A stretch of 64,000 nucleotides of DNA. Origin: Herbaspirillum sp. YR522 (GTDB lineage: Bacteria > Pseudomonadota > Gammaproteobacteria > Burkholderiales > Burkholderiaceae_D). A program made the translations under genes and the position numbers. The stretch lies in NCBI RefSeq assembly GCF_000282575.1, contig NZ_AKJA01000102.1:18538-82537 (forward strand), read 5' to 3'. This document shows positions 25,532 through 35,459 of the stretch, piece after piece. Position 1 is the stretch's first letter. Every line of letters starts with the position of its first letter. The notes below the pieces were generated by a model. It was not told where the DNA came from. It was given only the letters and a program-made list of their open reading frames with translations, and ran no database searches.

Positions 25532-26167
25532 TCAGGGAATCTGCAGCAGCTTGTGGGTCTGGATGCTCAGCTTCCACTTCGGGTTGTCCTTGACCATCTG
25601 GATGGCCATGGTGGTATTGGCGGCGGCGTCGGGACCATCCATCGGTTGCAGCAGGAAGTGGGCGAAATCCAGCTTCTCGTAGTCGGCCAGCGGCTGGCCG
25701 GCCTGCGGCACCACCACCTTCAGTTCGCTGCCACGGGTGACCTTGAGCTCGGCTCCCATCTTGGGACTGACGCAGATCCAGTCCACGCCCTCGGGCACGG
25801 CAATGGTGCCATTGGTCTCGATGGCAATCTCGAAGCCGACCGCGTGCATCGCCTCGATCAGCGGGCCGTCCAGTTGCAGCAATGGCTCGCCGCCGGTGAA
25901 GACCACGTACTTGCTGGGTGCATAGCTGGCCGGCCAGAGGCTGTCGATCATCGCCGCCAGCGCGCTGGCCGACTTGAACTTGCCGCCGTTCTCGCCGTCG
26001 GTGCCGACGAAATCGGTGTCGCAGAAACGGCAGGTGGCGCTGGCGCGGTCCTGCTCGCGCCCGGTCCACAGGTTGCAACCCGAAAAACGGCAGAACACGG
26101 CAGGACGGCCCGCATGGGCGCCCTCGCCTTGCAGGGTATAGAAGATTTCTTTGATGCTGTAGGTCAC
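25532..26167 (-). CDS. queE: 7-carboxy-7-deazaguanine synthase (radical SAM)
   Basis: 211 residues from a GTG codon before TYSIKEIFYTLQGEG, where the family begins; no strong ribosome-binding site is seen. It makes CDG from CPH4. The [4Fe-4S] ligands are spaced C-x14-C-x2-C (CNLW...TCRFCDTDF) rather than CxxxCxxC. This extended cluster loop is established for Burkholderia-type QueE. FTGGEPLLQ, the SAM-binding strand, follows. queE, queD, tadA and ldcA are consecutive and nearly abutting. queC and queF are not in the window. Confidence 0.93.
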   Translation of the reverse strand: MTYSIKEIFYTLQGEGAHAGRPAVFCRFSGCNLWTGREQDRASATCRFCDTDFVGTDGENGGKFKSASALAAMIDSLWPASYAPSKYVVFTGGEPLLQLDGPLIEAMHAVGFEIAIETNGTIAVPEGVDWICVSPKMGAELKVTRGSELKVVVPQAGQPLADYEKLDFAHFLLQPMDGPDAAANTTMAIQMVKDNPKWKLSIQTHKLLQIP

Positions 26168-26533
26168 GATAGTGGAGTGGCGCCGCGAACGGGCCCGAAA
26201 GAAAACAGCAGTCGGCCACGCCGATATCATCGCAAGCGACCGATATCGGGGCAGGTTTCTCGACCGCCCAAGGGCGGCATTATAGCCGCTCGGGCGCGCC
26301 CATGCAGCCGGCGGGCACCGACACCGTCGCTGTGCTGTTGTTTTTGGCCAGTCGATGATGTCACGGCGGCAATGGTCGGATTCCCGACGCACAGGGCCGA
26401 TATGCCGCTCTGCAGCCATGTCCATGCCCGTGATGACGCCCGTTTGCAACGCCAGGACGGCAGCATCGATCAATCCCTGTTAGCATTCGCCGCCAATTAC
26501 CTCGCCAAGTAATGCAAGGATGCCAGTAAGCCA
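26168..26533. other. Divergent intergenic region between queE and the dehydrogenase operon
   Basis: 366 bp holding the promoters of two divergent operons. A short frame at 26402-26512 (36 codons, AGGG six bases upstream) could be a small protein but has no recognisable family. No preQ1 aptamer or strong hairpin was recognised by eye. Confidence 0.3.
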
Positions 26534-27064
26534 ATGAATCAGATCAGCAAGAAAATGACGATGTCGCGCCGCAGCCTGCTGCTCGGCGGAATCACCCTGC
26601 TGGGCAGCTACGTTGCCCTGTCGAGCCTGCCCTCGTGGGCCGTGCCGCAAGAAGACGCGGCCTTGCAGGCGCAGTTCATGCGCCTGTCCAACCTGCTGGT
26701 CAATCACCGCCTCGACCCGGCCGTGGGCGCGCGCATCCTGGCCGTGGCCACGCAGGAACACACCGGCCTGCCGGCCATGATGAGCCAGCTCATCGGCATC
26801 GCCGAGGCGCGCAAGGCGGTGGTGGTGGAAGACTTCTTTGGCGATATCCCCGAAGGCCCGCTGCAGACGCTGGCGCACTGGATCATCTTCTGCTGGTACA
26901 CCGGCAGTTCGTCGGCCAAGCGCGACGCCCGGGTGTTTACCTACGAACAGGCCCTGACCTACCAGACCACGGCCGACGTGGTGGCCATTCCATCGTACGG
27001 CCTCAGCGGGCCCAACCGCTGGAGCCAGGTTACCGTGGCGCTGGCAGACATGCCGCGCTTCTGA
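26534..27064 (+). CDS. Sugar dehydrogenase small subunit (Tat-exported)
   Basis: 176 residues. The twin-arginine signal SRRSLLLGG starts at about residue 13, with cleavage after the SWA segment. The remainder fits the small subunits of membrane-bound FAD sugar/polyol dehydrogenases (gluconate 2-dehydrogenase subunit 3, sorbitol or fructose dehydrogenase small subunit). Such subunits act as Tat-dependent chaperone and escort for the FAD subunit. It is followed 28 bp later by the GMC subunit and then the cytochrome, the standard order. Confidence 0.85.
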   Translation: MNQISKKMTMSRRSLLLGGITLLGSYVALSSLPSWAVPQEDAALQAQFMRLSNLLVNHRLDPAVGARILAVATQEHTGLPAMMSQLIGIAEARKAVVVEDFFGDIPEGPLQTLAHWIIFCWYTGSSSAKRDARVFTYEQALTYQTTADVVAIPSYGLSGPNRWSQVTVALADMPRF

Positions 27065-27092
27065 ACGCACTTTACAGCCCGAGTCAATTCGT

Positions 27093-28724
27093 ATGAACAG
27101 CAATAGCAACGCCGACGTCATTATCGTCGGCACTGGCGTGGTCGGGGTCCTGATCGCAGAACAACTGCTCGACGCCGGCATCTCGGTCCTGATGCTGGAG
27201 GCCGGCCCGCGCGTGGCACGCTCGGAGATCGTCGAGAACTTCCGCAACCTGCCGCTGGCGCTCAAGGGCGATCCGTCGTCGTGCTACCCGCCCCGTCCCT
27301 GGGCGCCGCACCCGATGCCTTCGAGCGACAAACCGGAAGACCAGTACCTGGAACTGACCGGCCCCGACAAGTACGCCCAGACCTTCATCCGCTACGCCGG
27401 CGGCTCGACCTGGCACTGGGCCGGCACCTGCTGGCGCCTCACGCCGGACGACATGCGCCTGCATTCGCGCTATGGCGTGGGCCGCGACTGGGCCTTCGGC
27501 TATGACGAACTGGAACCCTACTACACCCGCGTGGAACACAAGCTGGGCATCTGCGGTCCGTCCGATCCCCAATTGCAATGGCCGCCCCAGCGCTCGCAGC
27601 CCTACCCGATGCCGGCCCTGCCCTTCAGCCCCGGCGAACAACGCTTCACCGAGGTGGTCAAGGCGCTCGGCTATCGCAACATCCCGACCGCCCAGGCCCG
27701 CAACAGCGGCATGCCCTACGACGACCGCCCTGCCTGCTGCGCCAACAACAACTGCGTGCCGGTGTGCCCGGTCGGCGCCAAGTACGACGCGGCCACCGCG
27801 CTGGGGCGACTGGAAGCCAAGGGCGCCACCATCCTCACCGATGCCGTGGTGTACCGGGTCGACACCGATGCCCGCAACCAGGTCGAGGCAGTCAACTACT
27901 TCGATGCCAACAAGCAGACCCACCGCATCAGCGGCAAGATCTTCGTGCTGGCCTGCAATGGCATCGAAACCCCCAAGCTGCTGCTGATGTCGGCCAACAG
28001 CCGCAACACGCGCGGCCTGGCCAACAGCTCCGACCAGGTCGGTCGCAACATGATGGACCACCCGCAGCTGACGATGACCCTGACGCTATCCGAGCCGTAC
28101 TGGTCGGGCGTGGGCCCGGTGGTCAACAGCGGCATCATGGAAACCTCGCAAGGCGACTTCCGCTCCGAGCATGCCGGCGCCTACTTCCGCTATAACAACT
28201 TCGCCCGCAACCGCTTCGTCACCTTCGGCGCCTTGAAGAAGGGCCTGGTGGGACGTGCGCTGGACGAGGAAATCCGCCGCATGTCCGGCTGCACCGCCGA
28301 CATCGTGCTGGCCCACGAGGTCTTGCCCGATCCCGACAACCGCCTGACCCTGTCGTCCAGGAAAGACTGGCTGGGCCTGCCGCGCCCGGCCATCCACTAC
28401 GATGTGGGCGACTACACCCGGCGCTCGGCCGAGACCTACTCGTTGCCGATCGGCAAGCGCATCGCCGAGGCGATGGGCGCCATCGATATCAAGGTCAGTC
28501 CCAAGTTTGCGCAGAGCAAGCACATCATGGGCGGCACCATCATGGGCACCGATCCGGCCAATTCGGTGGTCGACGCCGAATGCCGCGCCTATGACCACCA
28601 GAACCTGTTTCTTCCGGGCGGCGGCGCCATGGCCAGCACCGCCTGCGGCAACAGCACCATCAGCATGGCAGCGCTGGGCCTGAAAGCGGCCGACGCCATC
28701 GTGCGCCAGATGCGCAAGGCCTGA
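27093..28724 (+). CDS. GMC-family FAD dehydrogenase large subunit (glucose/gluconate/sorbitol dehydrogenase type)
   Basis: 543 residues. The FAD-binding GTGVVG motif lies near residue 12 and a GGSTWHWAG loop near 105. A cysteine cluster CCANNNCVPVC near residues 214-224 matches the [3Fe-4S] site that passes electrons from FAD to the cytochrome in Burkholderia FAD-glucose dehydrogenase. The C-terminal GMC motif includes the catalytic His in SKHIMGG and Asn in GNSTISM. It has no signal of its own and should be exported bound to the Tat-carrying small subunit. Exact substrate is not determinable from sequence. Confidence 0.9.
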   Translation: MNSNSNADVIIVGTGVVGVLIAEQLLDAGISVLMLEAGPRVARSEIVENFRNLPLALKGDPSSCYPPRPWAPHPMPSSDKPEDQYLELTGPDKYAQTFIRYAGGSTWHWAGTCWRLTPDDMRLHSRYGVGRDWAFGYDELEPYYTRVEHKLGICGPSDPQLQWPPQRSQPYPMPALPFSPGEQRFTEVVKALGYRNIPTAQARNSGMPYDDRPACCANNNCVPVCPVGAKYDAATALGRLEAKGATILTDAVVYRVDTDARNQVEAVNYFDANKQTHRISGKIFVLACNGIETPKLLLMSANSRNTRGLANSSDQVGRNMMDHPQLTMTLTLSEPYWSGVGPVVNSGIMETSQGDFRSEHAGAYFRYNNFARNRFVTFGALKKGLVGRALDEEIRRMSGCTADIVLAHEVLPDPDNRLTLSSRKDWLGLPRPAIHYDVGDYTRRSAETYSLPIGKRIAEAMGAIDIKVSPKFAQSKHIMGGTIMGTDPANSVVDAECRAYDHQNLFLPGGGAMASTACGNSTISMAALGLKAADAIVRQMRKA

Positions 28725-28725
28725 G

Positions 28726-30165
28726 ATGAAGACACTAACGAACTCCCTCCTGGCCGCCCTGTTCTGCACCGCGGCCCTGACCGCCCAGGCCGATACCGCC
28801 AGCGACGCCGAGCGCGCCGTCATCGAACGCGGCCGCTACCTGGCGGTGGCGTCGGACTGCATCGCCTGCCACACCGCGCCACGCGGCAAGCCGATGGCCG
28901 GTGGCACCCCCATCGCATCACCGGTGGGCACGATCGTGGCCACCAATATCACGCCCTCGAAGCAGTTCGGCATCGGCAACTATACCGAGACGCAATTTGC
29001 CGACGCCTTGCGCCGGGGCGTGCGTGCCGATGGCGCCAGGCTGTATCCGGCGATGCCCTACACCGCCTATTCGGTCATGACCGATGCCGACATCCACGCG
29101 CTGTACCGGTACTTCATGAAGGCGGTGGCGCCGGTGGACCAGGCCACGGCCGAGACCCGCCTGCCCTTCCCGATGAACATCCGCACATCGATGCGCGGGT
29201 GGAATGCGCTGTTCCTCAATGACAAGCCGCTGCCGCCGGCCGACGGCCGTAGCGAACAATGGTTGCGCGGACGCTACCTGGCCGAAGGCCCCGCGCATTG
29301 CAGCACCTGCCACACCCCACGCGGCTTGCTGATGCAGGAAAATCTCGACCTGCAGCTTTCCGGGGCCCAGGTCGGCCCTTGGTATGCGCCCAACATCACG
29401 CCCCACAAGACCAGCGGCATCGGATCGTGGAGCCAGGCCGAGCTGGTGAGCTACCTCAAGACCGGGCGCGTCGAGGGCAAGGCGCAAGCCGCCGGCAGCA
29501 TGGCCGAAGCCATCACCCACAGTTTCAGCCATCTCACCGACGACGACCTGCAGGCCATCGCCGTCTACATCCGCGACCGGCCGGCCATCGGCGACGACCA
29601 GGGCCAGGCCCGGGGCAACCGCTTCGAGCAGGGCAAGGCCGGCAATGCGCTGGCCGGTTTCCGGGGCATGCCAACCGGCGCGGCCACCGATGAAGAGGTG
29701 CCCGGCGCGCGGATCTTCTCGGCCAGCTGCGCGTCATGCCACGGCTATAACGGCCAGGGCACCAAGGACGGCTACTACCCGAGCCTGTACAGGAACTCGG
29801 CGACCGCCGGGGTCAATCCCAATAACCTGATCGCCACCATCCTGTATGGTGTCGAGCGCGACACCGACAGTGGCGGCCACGTGTTCATGCCGCCCTTCGG
29901 CAACCAGCCCAACGCCCTCAATTCCCTGAGCAACGATGATGTGGCGGCGCTGTCGAACTACGTGCTGAAGTACTACGGCAATGCCGGCGTAAAGGTCACG
30001 CCCCGCGAGGTCGAGGTGATCCGCCAGGGTGGGCCCCGCTCCAGCCTGCTGCTGGCAGCGCGCATCGGCATGGCGGTCGGCGCCCTCCTGGTGCTGGCAC
30101 TGCTGGTGTGGCTGCTGGCGCGCAAGAAGCGTGTGCGCCCGATCAACGAAGACGACTGGAAGTAG
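28726..30165 (+). CDS. Triheme membrane-bound cytochrome c subunit of the dehydrogenase
   Basis: 479 residues. A signal peptide ends near AQA. Three heme motifs are visible: CIACH (about 46), CSTCH (about 195) and CASCH (about 335), each with a downstream Met ligand region. A single C-terminal transmembrane helix (about 445-465) followed by a basic tail anchors it. It passes electrons from the FAD/Fe-S subunit to ubiquinone. It starts one base after the GMC stop, and a strong terminator follows it, so the three genes form a complete unit. Confidence 0.93.
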   Translation: MKTLTNSLLAALFCTAALTAQADTASDAERAVIERGRYLAVASDCIACHTAPRGKPMAGGTPIASPVGTIVATNITPSKQFGIGNYTETQFADALRRGVRADGARLYPAMPYTAYSVMTDADIHALYRYFMKAVAPVDQATAETRLPFPMNIRTSMRGWNALFLNDKPLPPADGRSEQWLRGRYLAEGPAHCSTCHTPRGLLMQENLDLQLSGAQVGPWYAPNITPHKTSGIGSWSQAELVSYLKTGRVEGKAQAAGSMAEAITHSFSHLTDDDLQAIAVYIRDRPAIGDDQGQARGNRFEQGKAGNALAGFRGMPTGAATDEEVPGARIFSASCASCHGYNGQGTKDGYYPSLYRNSATAGVNPNNLIATILYGVERDTDSGGHVFMPPFGNQPNALNSLSNDDVAALSNYVLKYYGNAGVKVTPREVEVIRQGGPRSSLLLAARIGMAVGALLVLALLVWLLARKKRVRPINEDDWK

Positions 30166-30195
30166 GACCAACTGCCACGACGGCACGGCGAGATG

Positions 30196-30230
30196 CGCCG
30201 TTGCGACTGGTTCGCAACGGCGTTTTTTTT
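30196..30230 (+). terminator. Rho-independent terminator of the dehydrogenase operon
   Basis: An 11-bp perfect stem (CGCCGTTGCGA / TCGCAACGGCG) with a 5-base loop, immediately followed by eight T. It lies 31 bp after the cytochrome stop. Confidence 0.95.
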
Positions 30231-30398
30231 GGGCAGCGGCAAAACAGCTCATCTTCATCTCATCTGACACCGGGTGCCGGAAAGCTCCTATTTTTATCGG
30301 CCGGTGGCTTCCCTATGCTAGCGGTGCTCTGTACGCCTGTACGCCACGTTCAGGCCAATCAGTCCCCTCCCCCGCAAAGCCACCGATGAAAGTCCGCC

Positions 30399-32825
30399 AT
30401 GCCGACCAAGAAAGAGAACGCCCCCGCATCAAAAACCCCCGCCAAGAATAATAAAACCGCGCCCGGTTCCGGTTCGCTGCTGAGCACCGTATCGGGCCCG
30501 GCCGACGGCAAGGCCCCCTTTTCGGCGGGCGAACGCTCGCCCACGGCCCTGCTGCAAAAGATCACCGGCACCAATGCGCTGGCCGCGGCCCAGGAAGCCA
30601 ACGCCAACAAGCCCGGCGAATATGGCGCTGAAAACGCCATCGCGCCCGCCGGCGCCACCGTGCCCGCACCTTCGCCGGTGGTGACCGGTTCCACCGTCAG
30701 CGAAGCCGAGGCCTCGGACAAGGTCGGGGATGGCACGCCGACGCCCGGCGTCAATGCGCTGGCCGCCTCGCTCGACCGCGTGCGCGCCGACGACAGCGAG
30801 CAAGCCCTTACCAGCAACCAGGGCGTGCCGATCGCCGACAACCAGAATTCGCTCAAGCTCGGCTTGCGGGGCCCGACCGCGATGGAAGATTTTCTGCTGC
30901 GCGAGAAGATCACCCACTTCGACCACGAGCGCATCCCCGAACGCGTGGTGCATGCGCGCGGTTCGGCCGCGCATGGTTACTTCGAGTGCTATCGGGCGCT
31001 GACCGACATCACCTGTGCCGCGCCGTTCGCCGAAGATGGCAAGCGCACCCCGGTATTTGCACGCTTTTCGACCGTGGCCGGCGGCGCCGGATCGGCCGAC
31101 ACGGTGCGCGACGTACGCGGCTTTGCCGTCAAGTTCTACACCGACCAAGGCAATTGGGACCTGGTGGGCAACAACATCCCGGTGTTCTTCATCCAGGACG
31201 CCATGAAGTTTCCCGACCTGGTGCATGCCCTGAAGCCGGAACCGCATTTCGGCATGCCGCAGGCGTCCAGCGCCCATGACACCTTCTGGGATTTCGTCTC
31301 GCTCATGCCCGAGTCGACCCACATGCTGCTGTGGCAGATGTCGGACCGCGCGATCCCGCGCAGCTATCGGATGATGCAAGGTTTCGGCGTGCATACCTTC
31401 CGCCTGGTCAACGCCGAAGGCCGGTCCGTATTCTGCAAGTTCCACTGGACCCCGAAAGCCGGTACCCATTCGCTGATCTGGGACGAAGCCGTCAAGATCG
31501 GCGGCGCCGATCCCGACTACCACCGCCGCGACCTGTGGGAAGCGATCGAAGCCGGTGCCGCCCCCGAATGGGAGCTGGGCCTGCAAGTGTTCTCGGAAGA
31601 AGAAGCCGAGGCCATGCCGTTCGACATCCTCGACCCGACCAAGATCGTGCCGCAAGAGCTGGTGCCGGTGGTGCCGGTCGGGCGCATGGTGCTGAACCGC
31701 AACCCGGACAACTTCTTTGCCGAGACCGAGCAAGTGGCCTTCTGCACCGCCCACATCGTGCCGGGCATCGACTTCACCAACGACCCGCTGCTGCAAGGGC
31801 GCATCCACTCCTACCTCGACACCCAGATCAGCCGGCTGGGCGGCGTCAACTTCCACGAGCTGCCGATCAACTCGCCACTGCGCGCCGTGCACAACAACCA
31901 GCGCGACGGCATGCACCGCCAGACGATCAATCGCGGTCGCGTGTCGTACGAGCCTAACTCGCTGGGCGGCGGTTGCCCGTTCCAGGCGGGTGCTGCCGGC
32001 TTCCACAGCTTCCCGCAGCCGGTAGAGGGCGACAAGACCCGCGCCAAGCCCGAGAAATTCGCCGACCATTACTCGCAGGCCACGCTGTTCTGGAAGAGCC
32101 AGACACCGGCCGAGCAGATGCACATCATCAACGCCTTCCGCTTCGAGCTGACCCGGGTGCAGACCCCGGCGGTGCGCGAGCGCGTGGTGTCGTTGCTGGT
32201 CAATGTGGACGCCACGCTGGCGCAACAGGTGGCCGACGGCCTCGGATTTGCGGTCCCCAAGGCAGCCCCGGTGCTGGTTCCGGCGCAGGCCGACTACACC
32301 GAGTCCCCGCCCTTGTCGCTGACCTCCTACCCGGGCGAGGAAGGCATTGCCACGCGGCGCGTGGCGATCCTGGTGGCCGATGGCGTCGATGACGCCGGCA
32401 TCACCACCATCTATGAGCATTTGTTGAAGGAAGGTGCGGTGCCGCGCCTGGTGGGCCAGAAGCTGGGCCCTGTCAACACATCGCAAGGCAAGCAGCTGCA
32501 AGCCGAGATCACCGTCTCGGCAGGACCTTCGGTGCTCTACGATGCGGTGGTACTGCCGGATGGTGAACAGGCATCGACGCTGCTGGCGGCCGACCCGCAG
32601 GTAGCCGAATTCGTGCGCGACCAGTACCGCCACTGCAAGCCACTGCTGGCACTGGGCAGCGCCACGGCCATCATCGACGAGGCTGGCTTGCCGGATGTAC
32701 TGCCCAATGGCGATGACGATATGTCGCTGGTCATCGGCGAAGCGGCAGACCTGCCGGAATTGCTGGCCCAGTTCGTGACCGCCCTGGCCGGACCGCGCGA
32801 ACTGGGACGAGAAGCGCTGGCCTGA
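30399..32825 (+). CDS. katE: Large-subunit catalase, HPII type
   Basis: 808 residues, longer than the E. coli enzyme (753) through a low-complexity Ala/Thr/Lys-rich N-terminus of about 140. The catalase core contains the distal His in [12 protein letters not shown], the distal Asn in GNNIPVFF, and the proximal heme Tyr in [11 protein letters not shown]. The C-terminal ~150 residues form the flavodoxin/DJ-1-like domain of clade-2 catalases ([12 protein letters not shown] start). It converts hydrogen peroxide to water and oxygen in the cytoplasm. It is monocistronic between the dehydrogenase terminator and a hairpin. Expression in stationary phase is usual for the family; no promoter was assigned. 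Confidence 0.96.
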   Translation: MPTKKENAPASKTPAKNNKTAPGSGSLLSTVSGPADGKAPFSAGERSPTALLQKITGTNALAAAQEANANKPGEYGAENAIAPAGATVPAPSPVVTGSTVSEAEASDKVGDGTPTPGVNALAASLDRVRADDSEQALTSNQGVPIADNQNSLKLGLRGPTAMEDFLLREKITHFDHERIPERVVHARGSAAHGYFECYRALTDITCAAPFAEDGKRTPVFARFSTVAGGAGSADTVRDVRGFAVKFYTDQGNWDLVGNNIPVFFIQDAMKFPDLVHALKPEPHFGMPQASSAHDTFWDFVSLMPESTHMLLWQMSDRAIPRSYRMMQGFGVHTFRLVNAEGRSVFCKFHWTPKAGTHSLIWDEAVKIGGADPDYHRRDLWEAIEAGAAPEWELGLQVFSEEEAEAMPFDILDPTKIVPQELVPVVPVGRMVLNRNPDNFFAETEQVAFCTAHIVPGIDFTNDPLLQGRIHSYLDTQISRLGGVNFHELPINSPLRAVHNNQRDGMHRQTINRGRVSYEPNSLGGGCPFQAGAAGFHSFPQPVEGDKTRAKPEKFADHYSQATLFWKSQTPAEQMHIINAFRFELTRVQTPAVRERVVSLLVNVDATLAQQVADGLGFAVPKAAPVLVPAQADYTESPPLSLTSYPGEEGIATRRVAILVADGVDDAGITTIYEHLLKEGAVPRLVGQKLGPVNTSQGKQLQAEITVSAGPSVLYDAVVLPDGEQASTLLAADPQVAEFVRDQYRHCKPLLALGSATAIIDEAGLPDVLPNGDDDMSLVIGEAADLPELLAQFVTALAGPRELGREALA

Positions 32826-32852
32826 TCGGCTGTTGTAGCGCTTGATCGGTCG

Positions 32853-32883
32853 CGGTTCCGCTACCTCCATGGTAGCGGAACCG
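32853..32883 (+). terminator. Inverted repeat after katE
   Basis: A 13-bp perfect stem (CGGTTCCGCTACC) with loop TCCAT, 27 bp past the katE stop. No T-run follows; instead an IS right end begins five bases later, so the natural tail of the terminator may have been replaced by the insertion. Confidence 0.6.
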
Positions 32884-32887
32884 TGTG

Positions 32888-32973
32888 TGTAATGATCCAG
32901 CCAAACCTCTTCAATCTATGCGGCTAATGCAGGTACCTCAGCCAGGGTCTTCACACCAAGTGCCTGATCAACT
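32888..32973 (-). mobile_element. IS3-type right-end remnant, copy A (transposase C-terminus)
   Basis: Read on the minus strand it encodes DQALGVKTLAEVPALAA and a stop at 32916-32918, then an end TGTAATGATCCAGCCAAACCTC. This is the C-terminus of an integrase-type transposase (family pattern PHQALG.KTPAEAF) plus its terminal inverted repeat. It is more degraded than copies B (35.7 kb) and C (60.3 kb). The rest of the element is missing. Confidence 0.8.
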
Positions 32974-33157
32974 ATCGATAAGGTAATGATCTGCGAGTTG
33001 TTTGCATACTTATAGTACGATCAGCCTTGCTGATCCAACCTCCTCAAAACGCTATAAAAATCCCGCCAGCGCTACAGAGAGAAAATAATCAATGTCCCCA
33101 AAAACGATCCGACACATTTCTTGGCAAACATGCTTAAGGCCGAGCAGCATGCCAACA

Positions 33158-33559
33158 TCACGACCGCTTGTTTATTGAAAAATAGCGTTCTATTAGCAAA
33201 TTACCTTCCCGCTTCCAACCCAGATCGGGATTCGTGACTGTGCGCCGCAATCGCTTTTCAAAGTTGTCTCGCACGATATTTGGCCGCAACAATTTTGGAT
33301 TGATAATCGTACAGAATTGGGCAGCGGAACGAATTGCGGAAGTAACGGTATCAGAGAGTGCGACTAGAAGAACAGCATCGGTGTTAGTGTCGAGCTCTGC
33401 CGTTATTGATTCCCCCATCGCTCCCAAGCCAATAACCACATATGAATCTGGCCGACCAATCTGTAGAGACAGCCTCGAAACATCAACGGACTCAGGCCAA
33501 TGATGCAGAACACGTGCTAGCAGCGCAGTGAAATCAAGGTCAGCCTCAGCTTTACTCAT
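33158..33559 (-). CDS. Putative immunity protein (unrecognised family)
   Basis: 133 residues, no signal peptide or membrane segment. It is AT-richer than the surrounding chromosome. The start overlaps by four bases (ATGA) the end of a 70-codon frame that reads like the tip of a polymorphic toxin. That is the arrangement of toxin/immunity pairs. No Pfam family recognised. The function is inferred from position only. Confidence 0.45.
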   Translation of the reverse strand: MSKAEADLDFTALLARVLHHWPESVDVSRLSLQIGRPDSYVVIGLGAMGESITAELDTNTDAVLLVALSDTVTSAIRSAAQFCTIINPKLLRPNIVRDNFEKRLRRTVTNPDLGWKREGNLLIERYFSINKRS

Positions 33560-33768
33560 TTCCTAATCCTCCCATCAGGCCAGATACTGTTCGGCATCTT
33601 ACCCGTTTCCCCAAGACCTTCTATCTGGCCAACGCTTCCACTGAGATCAGTCGCCCTCTCGCCCGCCTGATTTGTCCTATAGCTGTTCCAAATCGAGCTG
33701 GCCTCTAGATGTTGCATCGCACGTTTCCTCCATGAAAACCTGTGCCGCTGTTTGTATAAGCCAAACAC
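33556..33768 (-). pseudogene. Possible orphan toxin C-terminal tip
   Basis: 70 codons. The ending (GQIEGLGETGKMPNSIWPDGRIRK) has the low-hydrophobicity, Gly/Pro-rich character of toxin tips. It has no domain of its own to explain a free-standing gene, no clear ribosome-binding site, and its stop overlaps the next start. Best read as the displaced 3' end of a larger toxin gene. The N-terminal part may be random. Low confidence. Confidence 0.3.
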
Positions 33769-33966
33769 CGCAAATACATGTTGTTAAAATTTTTATGAAT
33801 TCAGGCCAGTGGCAAAAGAATACAAGGCTAAAACATGGCAACTACAGCGCTAGATAACTATTCAGTATTTATAACAATTTCGCGAAGAACGAATTGACCA
33901 GTTAGATCGAACCACAAAAACTAGCTGCCTTTCGAGCCCTCCAAAATGACGCCTTTGGACAATAAA

Positions 33967-34425
33967 TTAAACGCAATCAAGGACCGTCCGCAGAAGTGTT
34001 TCTCGATCAGGCTCGCTTATATATTTAGACGGAATGTCACCGACAACTCCCCGCATGAAGTGCAAAAGGATTTTTTTACGCTTGGCTTGCGATGCCGACT
34101 GCCATTCCGCAAAATCAATATTTCGCTTTATCGCATAAGAGTTTTCTTTCTTTTTGAATCTTTTTGCACCTTGAACCTTCGCCAAACTTGGGTTGAGAAC
34201 AACTGGAATTAACAGGATACTCGCCAGTGAAAAGTCTTTGCTGAAAGCTGATTTTCTAGCCGCATGTCTCATTTTCTGAGAATAGTCAATGATCAATCTA
34301 CTATCCACATCAAACGAGCTCACTGGAGATATCGTGAAATTAAAAGTTGCCGAGTCACCCTCCGTATCGAGGGGGGCTCCCGCCTCGGTCAAGTTCTTGA
34401 TTAACCTCGCACCTGCTTTACTCAT
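33967..34425 (-). CDS. Putative immunity protein downstream of a toxin tip
   Basis: 152 residues, start preceded by AGGGAACA. It begins MSKA like the 133-residue neighbour at 33.2-33.6 kb but is otherwise different. The middle has one hydrophobic stretch (SLASILLIPVVL), the second half is Lys/Arg-rich. Seven bases upstream of its start ends a recognisable toxin tip (34432-34560), so an immunity role is the simplest reading. Family not recognised. Confidence 0.45.
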   Translation of the reverse strand: MSKAGARLIKNLTEAGAPLDTEGDSATFNFTISPVSSFDVDSRLIIDYSQKMRHAARKSAFSKDFSLASILLIPVVLNPSLAKVQGAKRFKKKENSYAIKRNIDFAEWQSASQAKRKKILLHFMRGVVGDIPSKYISEPDRETLLRTVLDCV

Positions 34426-34431
34426 TGTTCC

Positions 34432-34560
34432 CTAACATTGTTGGATGCCATGCGCCATATCATTAAACATGTACGCGAAGGCCGCTGTAACTGCTCCGCT
34501 CTCAAACTTATCTTCGCCCAAAACTGCTCCGAGACCACCTGTGGTGGTTAAGTAATTCCG
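34432..34560 (-). pseudogene. Displaced C-terminal tip of a polymorphic toxin
   Basis: An open stretch on the minus strand encoding, near its end, GLGAVLGEDKFESGAVTAAF followed by AYMFNDM and a stop at 34432-34434. The pattern GG(E)xFxxGAVTAAFxxxFN is the usual C-terminus of Rhs- and haemagglutinin-type toxins with deaminase, peptidase or nuclease tips. No start codon and no upstream gene remain. It abuts an IS3 orfA scrap. Confidence 0.6.
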
Positions 34561-34570
34561 GACACCTCGA

Positions 34571-34606
34571 TAGGTTCTGGCTATCTATGAATTTCGATCT
34601 CTTCAT
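34571..34606 (-). mobile_element. Scrap of an IS3-family orfA start
   Basis: On the minus strand, GAGGAGTTCTACAC precedes an ATG and codons MKRSKFIDSQNL, resembling the MKKSRFTDSQI start of IS3-group orfA proteins. The frame then dissolves. It is a different IS subgroup from copies A-D because those use TGTAATGACCC ends. Confidence 0.4.
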
Positions 34607-34788
34607 GTGTAGAACTCCTCGGTCAAGAATATTTTATTGCTGACGACGCTGGTTTTAAGGGGGAGATTAATAGCTCCTAGCCATTACCAGGATTGCATAA
34701 ATGGAGTCATCTGGGTATTGCGTCACTCTGAAAGCAGAAAGCACAATTCGCGCTATACAGGCTGAACAGGGAAAATTTGATCTGTTTC

Positions 34789-35193
34789 TTATTTGTACTT
34801 TTGAATGGACTCAAGCAAATCCCGGAAAAAATTCTCTGTTAGTTTAGCGCCATATAGATCTGATACTTGCATAAACCTATAGCACTCAGACACGCGCTGC
34901 TCCGCCAAGTCAAATCCCGATTTTGTACATGACACCAAATAGGCGATTTGGCAAAAGCGAGCAAAATAACTGGTGTTAAATTTCCATTCAAAAGGGGGGA
35001 TATCTGACAGATAAACATCAAGCAAATTTTTCTCAGATCGCACCGGCAATAGCACCTGTTCCTTAAATAACTTAAACGGACCTGAGAATAGAGTCATCAA
35101 ATCGGACTCTTTTGTGTCTTTACTTAGGCGATAGTTTATTGATTCCCATATCATCGGCAAAGTAAACCAGCAATAGGGCCTCTCTTTATTCAT
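34789..35193 (-). CDS. Hypothetical protein, possible immunity protein
   Basis: 134 residues, AT-rich gene, soluble, with Trp/Phe-rich N-terminus (YCWFTLPMIWESINYRL) and helical C-terminus. It lies 47 bp downstream of a 72-residue putative immunity gene in the same direction and inside the IS-bounded island. No family recognised and no toxin tip directly before it. Confidence 0.45.
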   Translation of the reverse strand: MNKERPYCWFTLPMIWESINYRLSKDTKESDLMTLFSGPFKLFKEQVLLPVRSEKNLLDVYLSDIPPFEWKFNTSYFARFCQIAYLVSCTKSGFDLAEQRVSECYRFMQVSDLYGAKLTENFFRDLLESIQKYK

Positions 35194-35240
35194 CTGTTCT
35201 ATCGCGAATTTTATTTTGCGTGAAAAATTCGATATCTCAT

Positions 35241-35459
35241 TTAAAAAAATAAGCGAATAGCTGGGGAGTTAAAACCAAAGTCAAATTCATATCTTTGTGT
35301 CCATGAAAGATAACGCACTGCTATAAGTGCTTCGACATCGGTACCGTAGCTATCATTACAAACAAAATAACTTTCCGTACTTGAATTAATTTTCTGCCCG
35401 GGAAGGAGGGCAAATCCGAAGCTTTCCAACTGCTCAATTAGTGCGCGGTGTTTTTTCAT
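35241..35459 (-). CDS. Small putative immunity protein (72 aa)
   Basis: The ATG (MKKHRALIEQL) overlaps the stop of a nuclease-like toxin fragment as ATGA, which decides the start over a longer frame that merely shadows the toxin. The product is small and soluble with an early helix and a beta-rich remainder (SYFVCNDSYGTDVEALIAV). Position makes it the cognate immunity protein of the truncated toxin (inference). Confidence 0.55.
   Translation of the reverse strand: MKKHRALIEQLESFGFALLPGQKINSSTESYFVCNDSYGTDVEALIAVRYLSWTQRYEFDFGFNSPAIRLFF

Noticed and set aside
33017..33033. GATCAGC-CTT-GCTGATC inverted repeat as a terminator or attachment site
   Set aside because: Only a 7-bp stem with no T-run, inside decayed IS-flanking DNA; too weak to assign a role.
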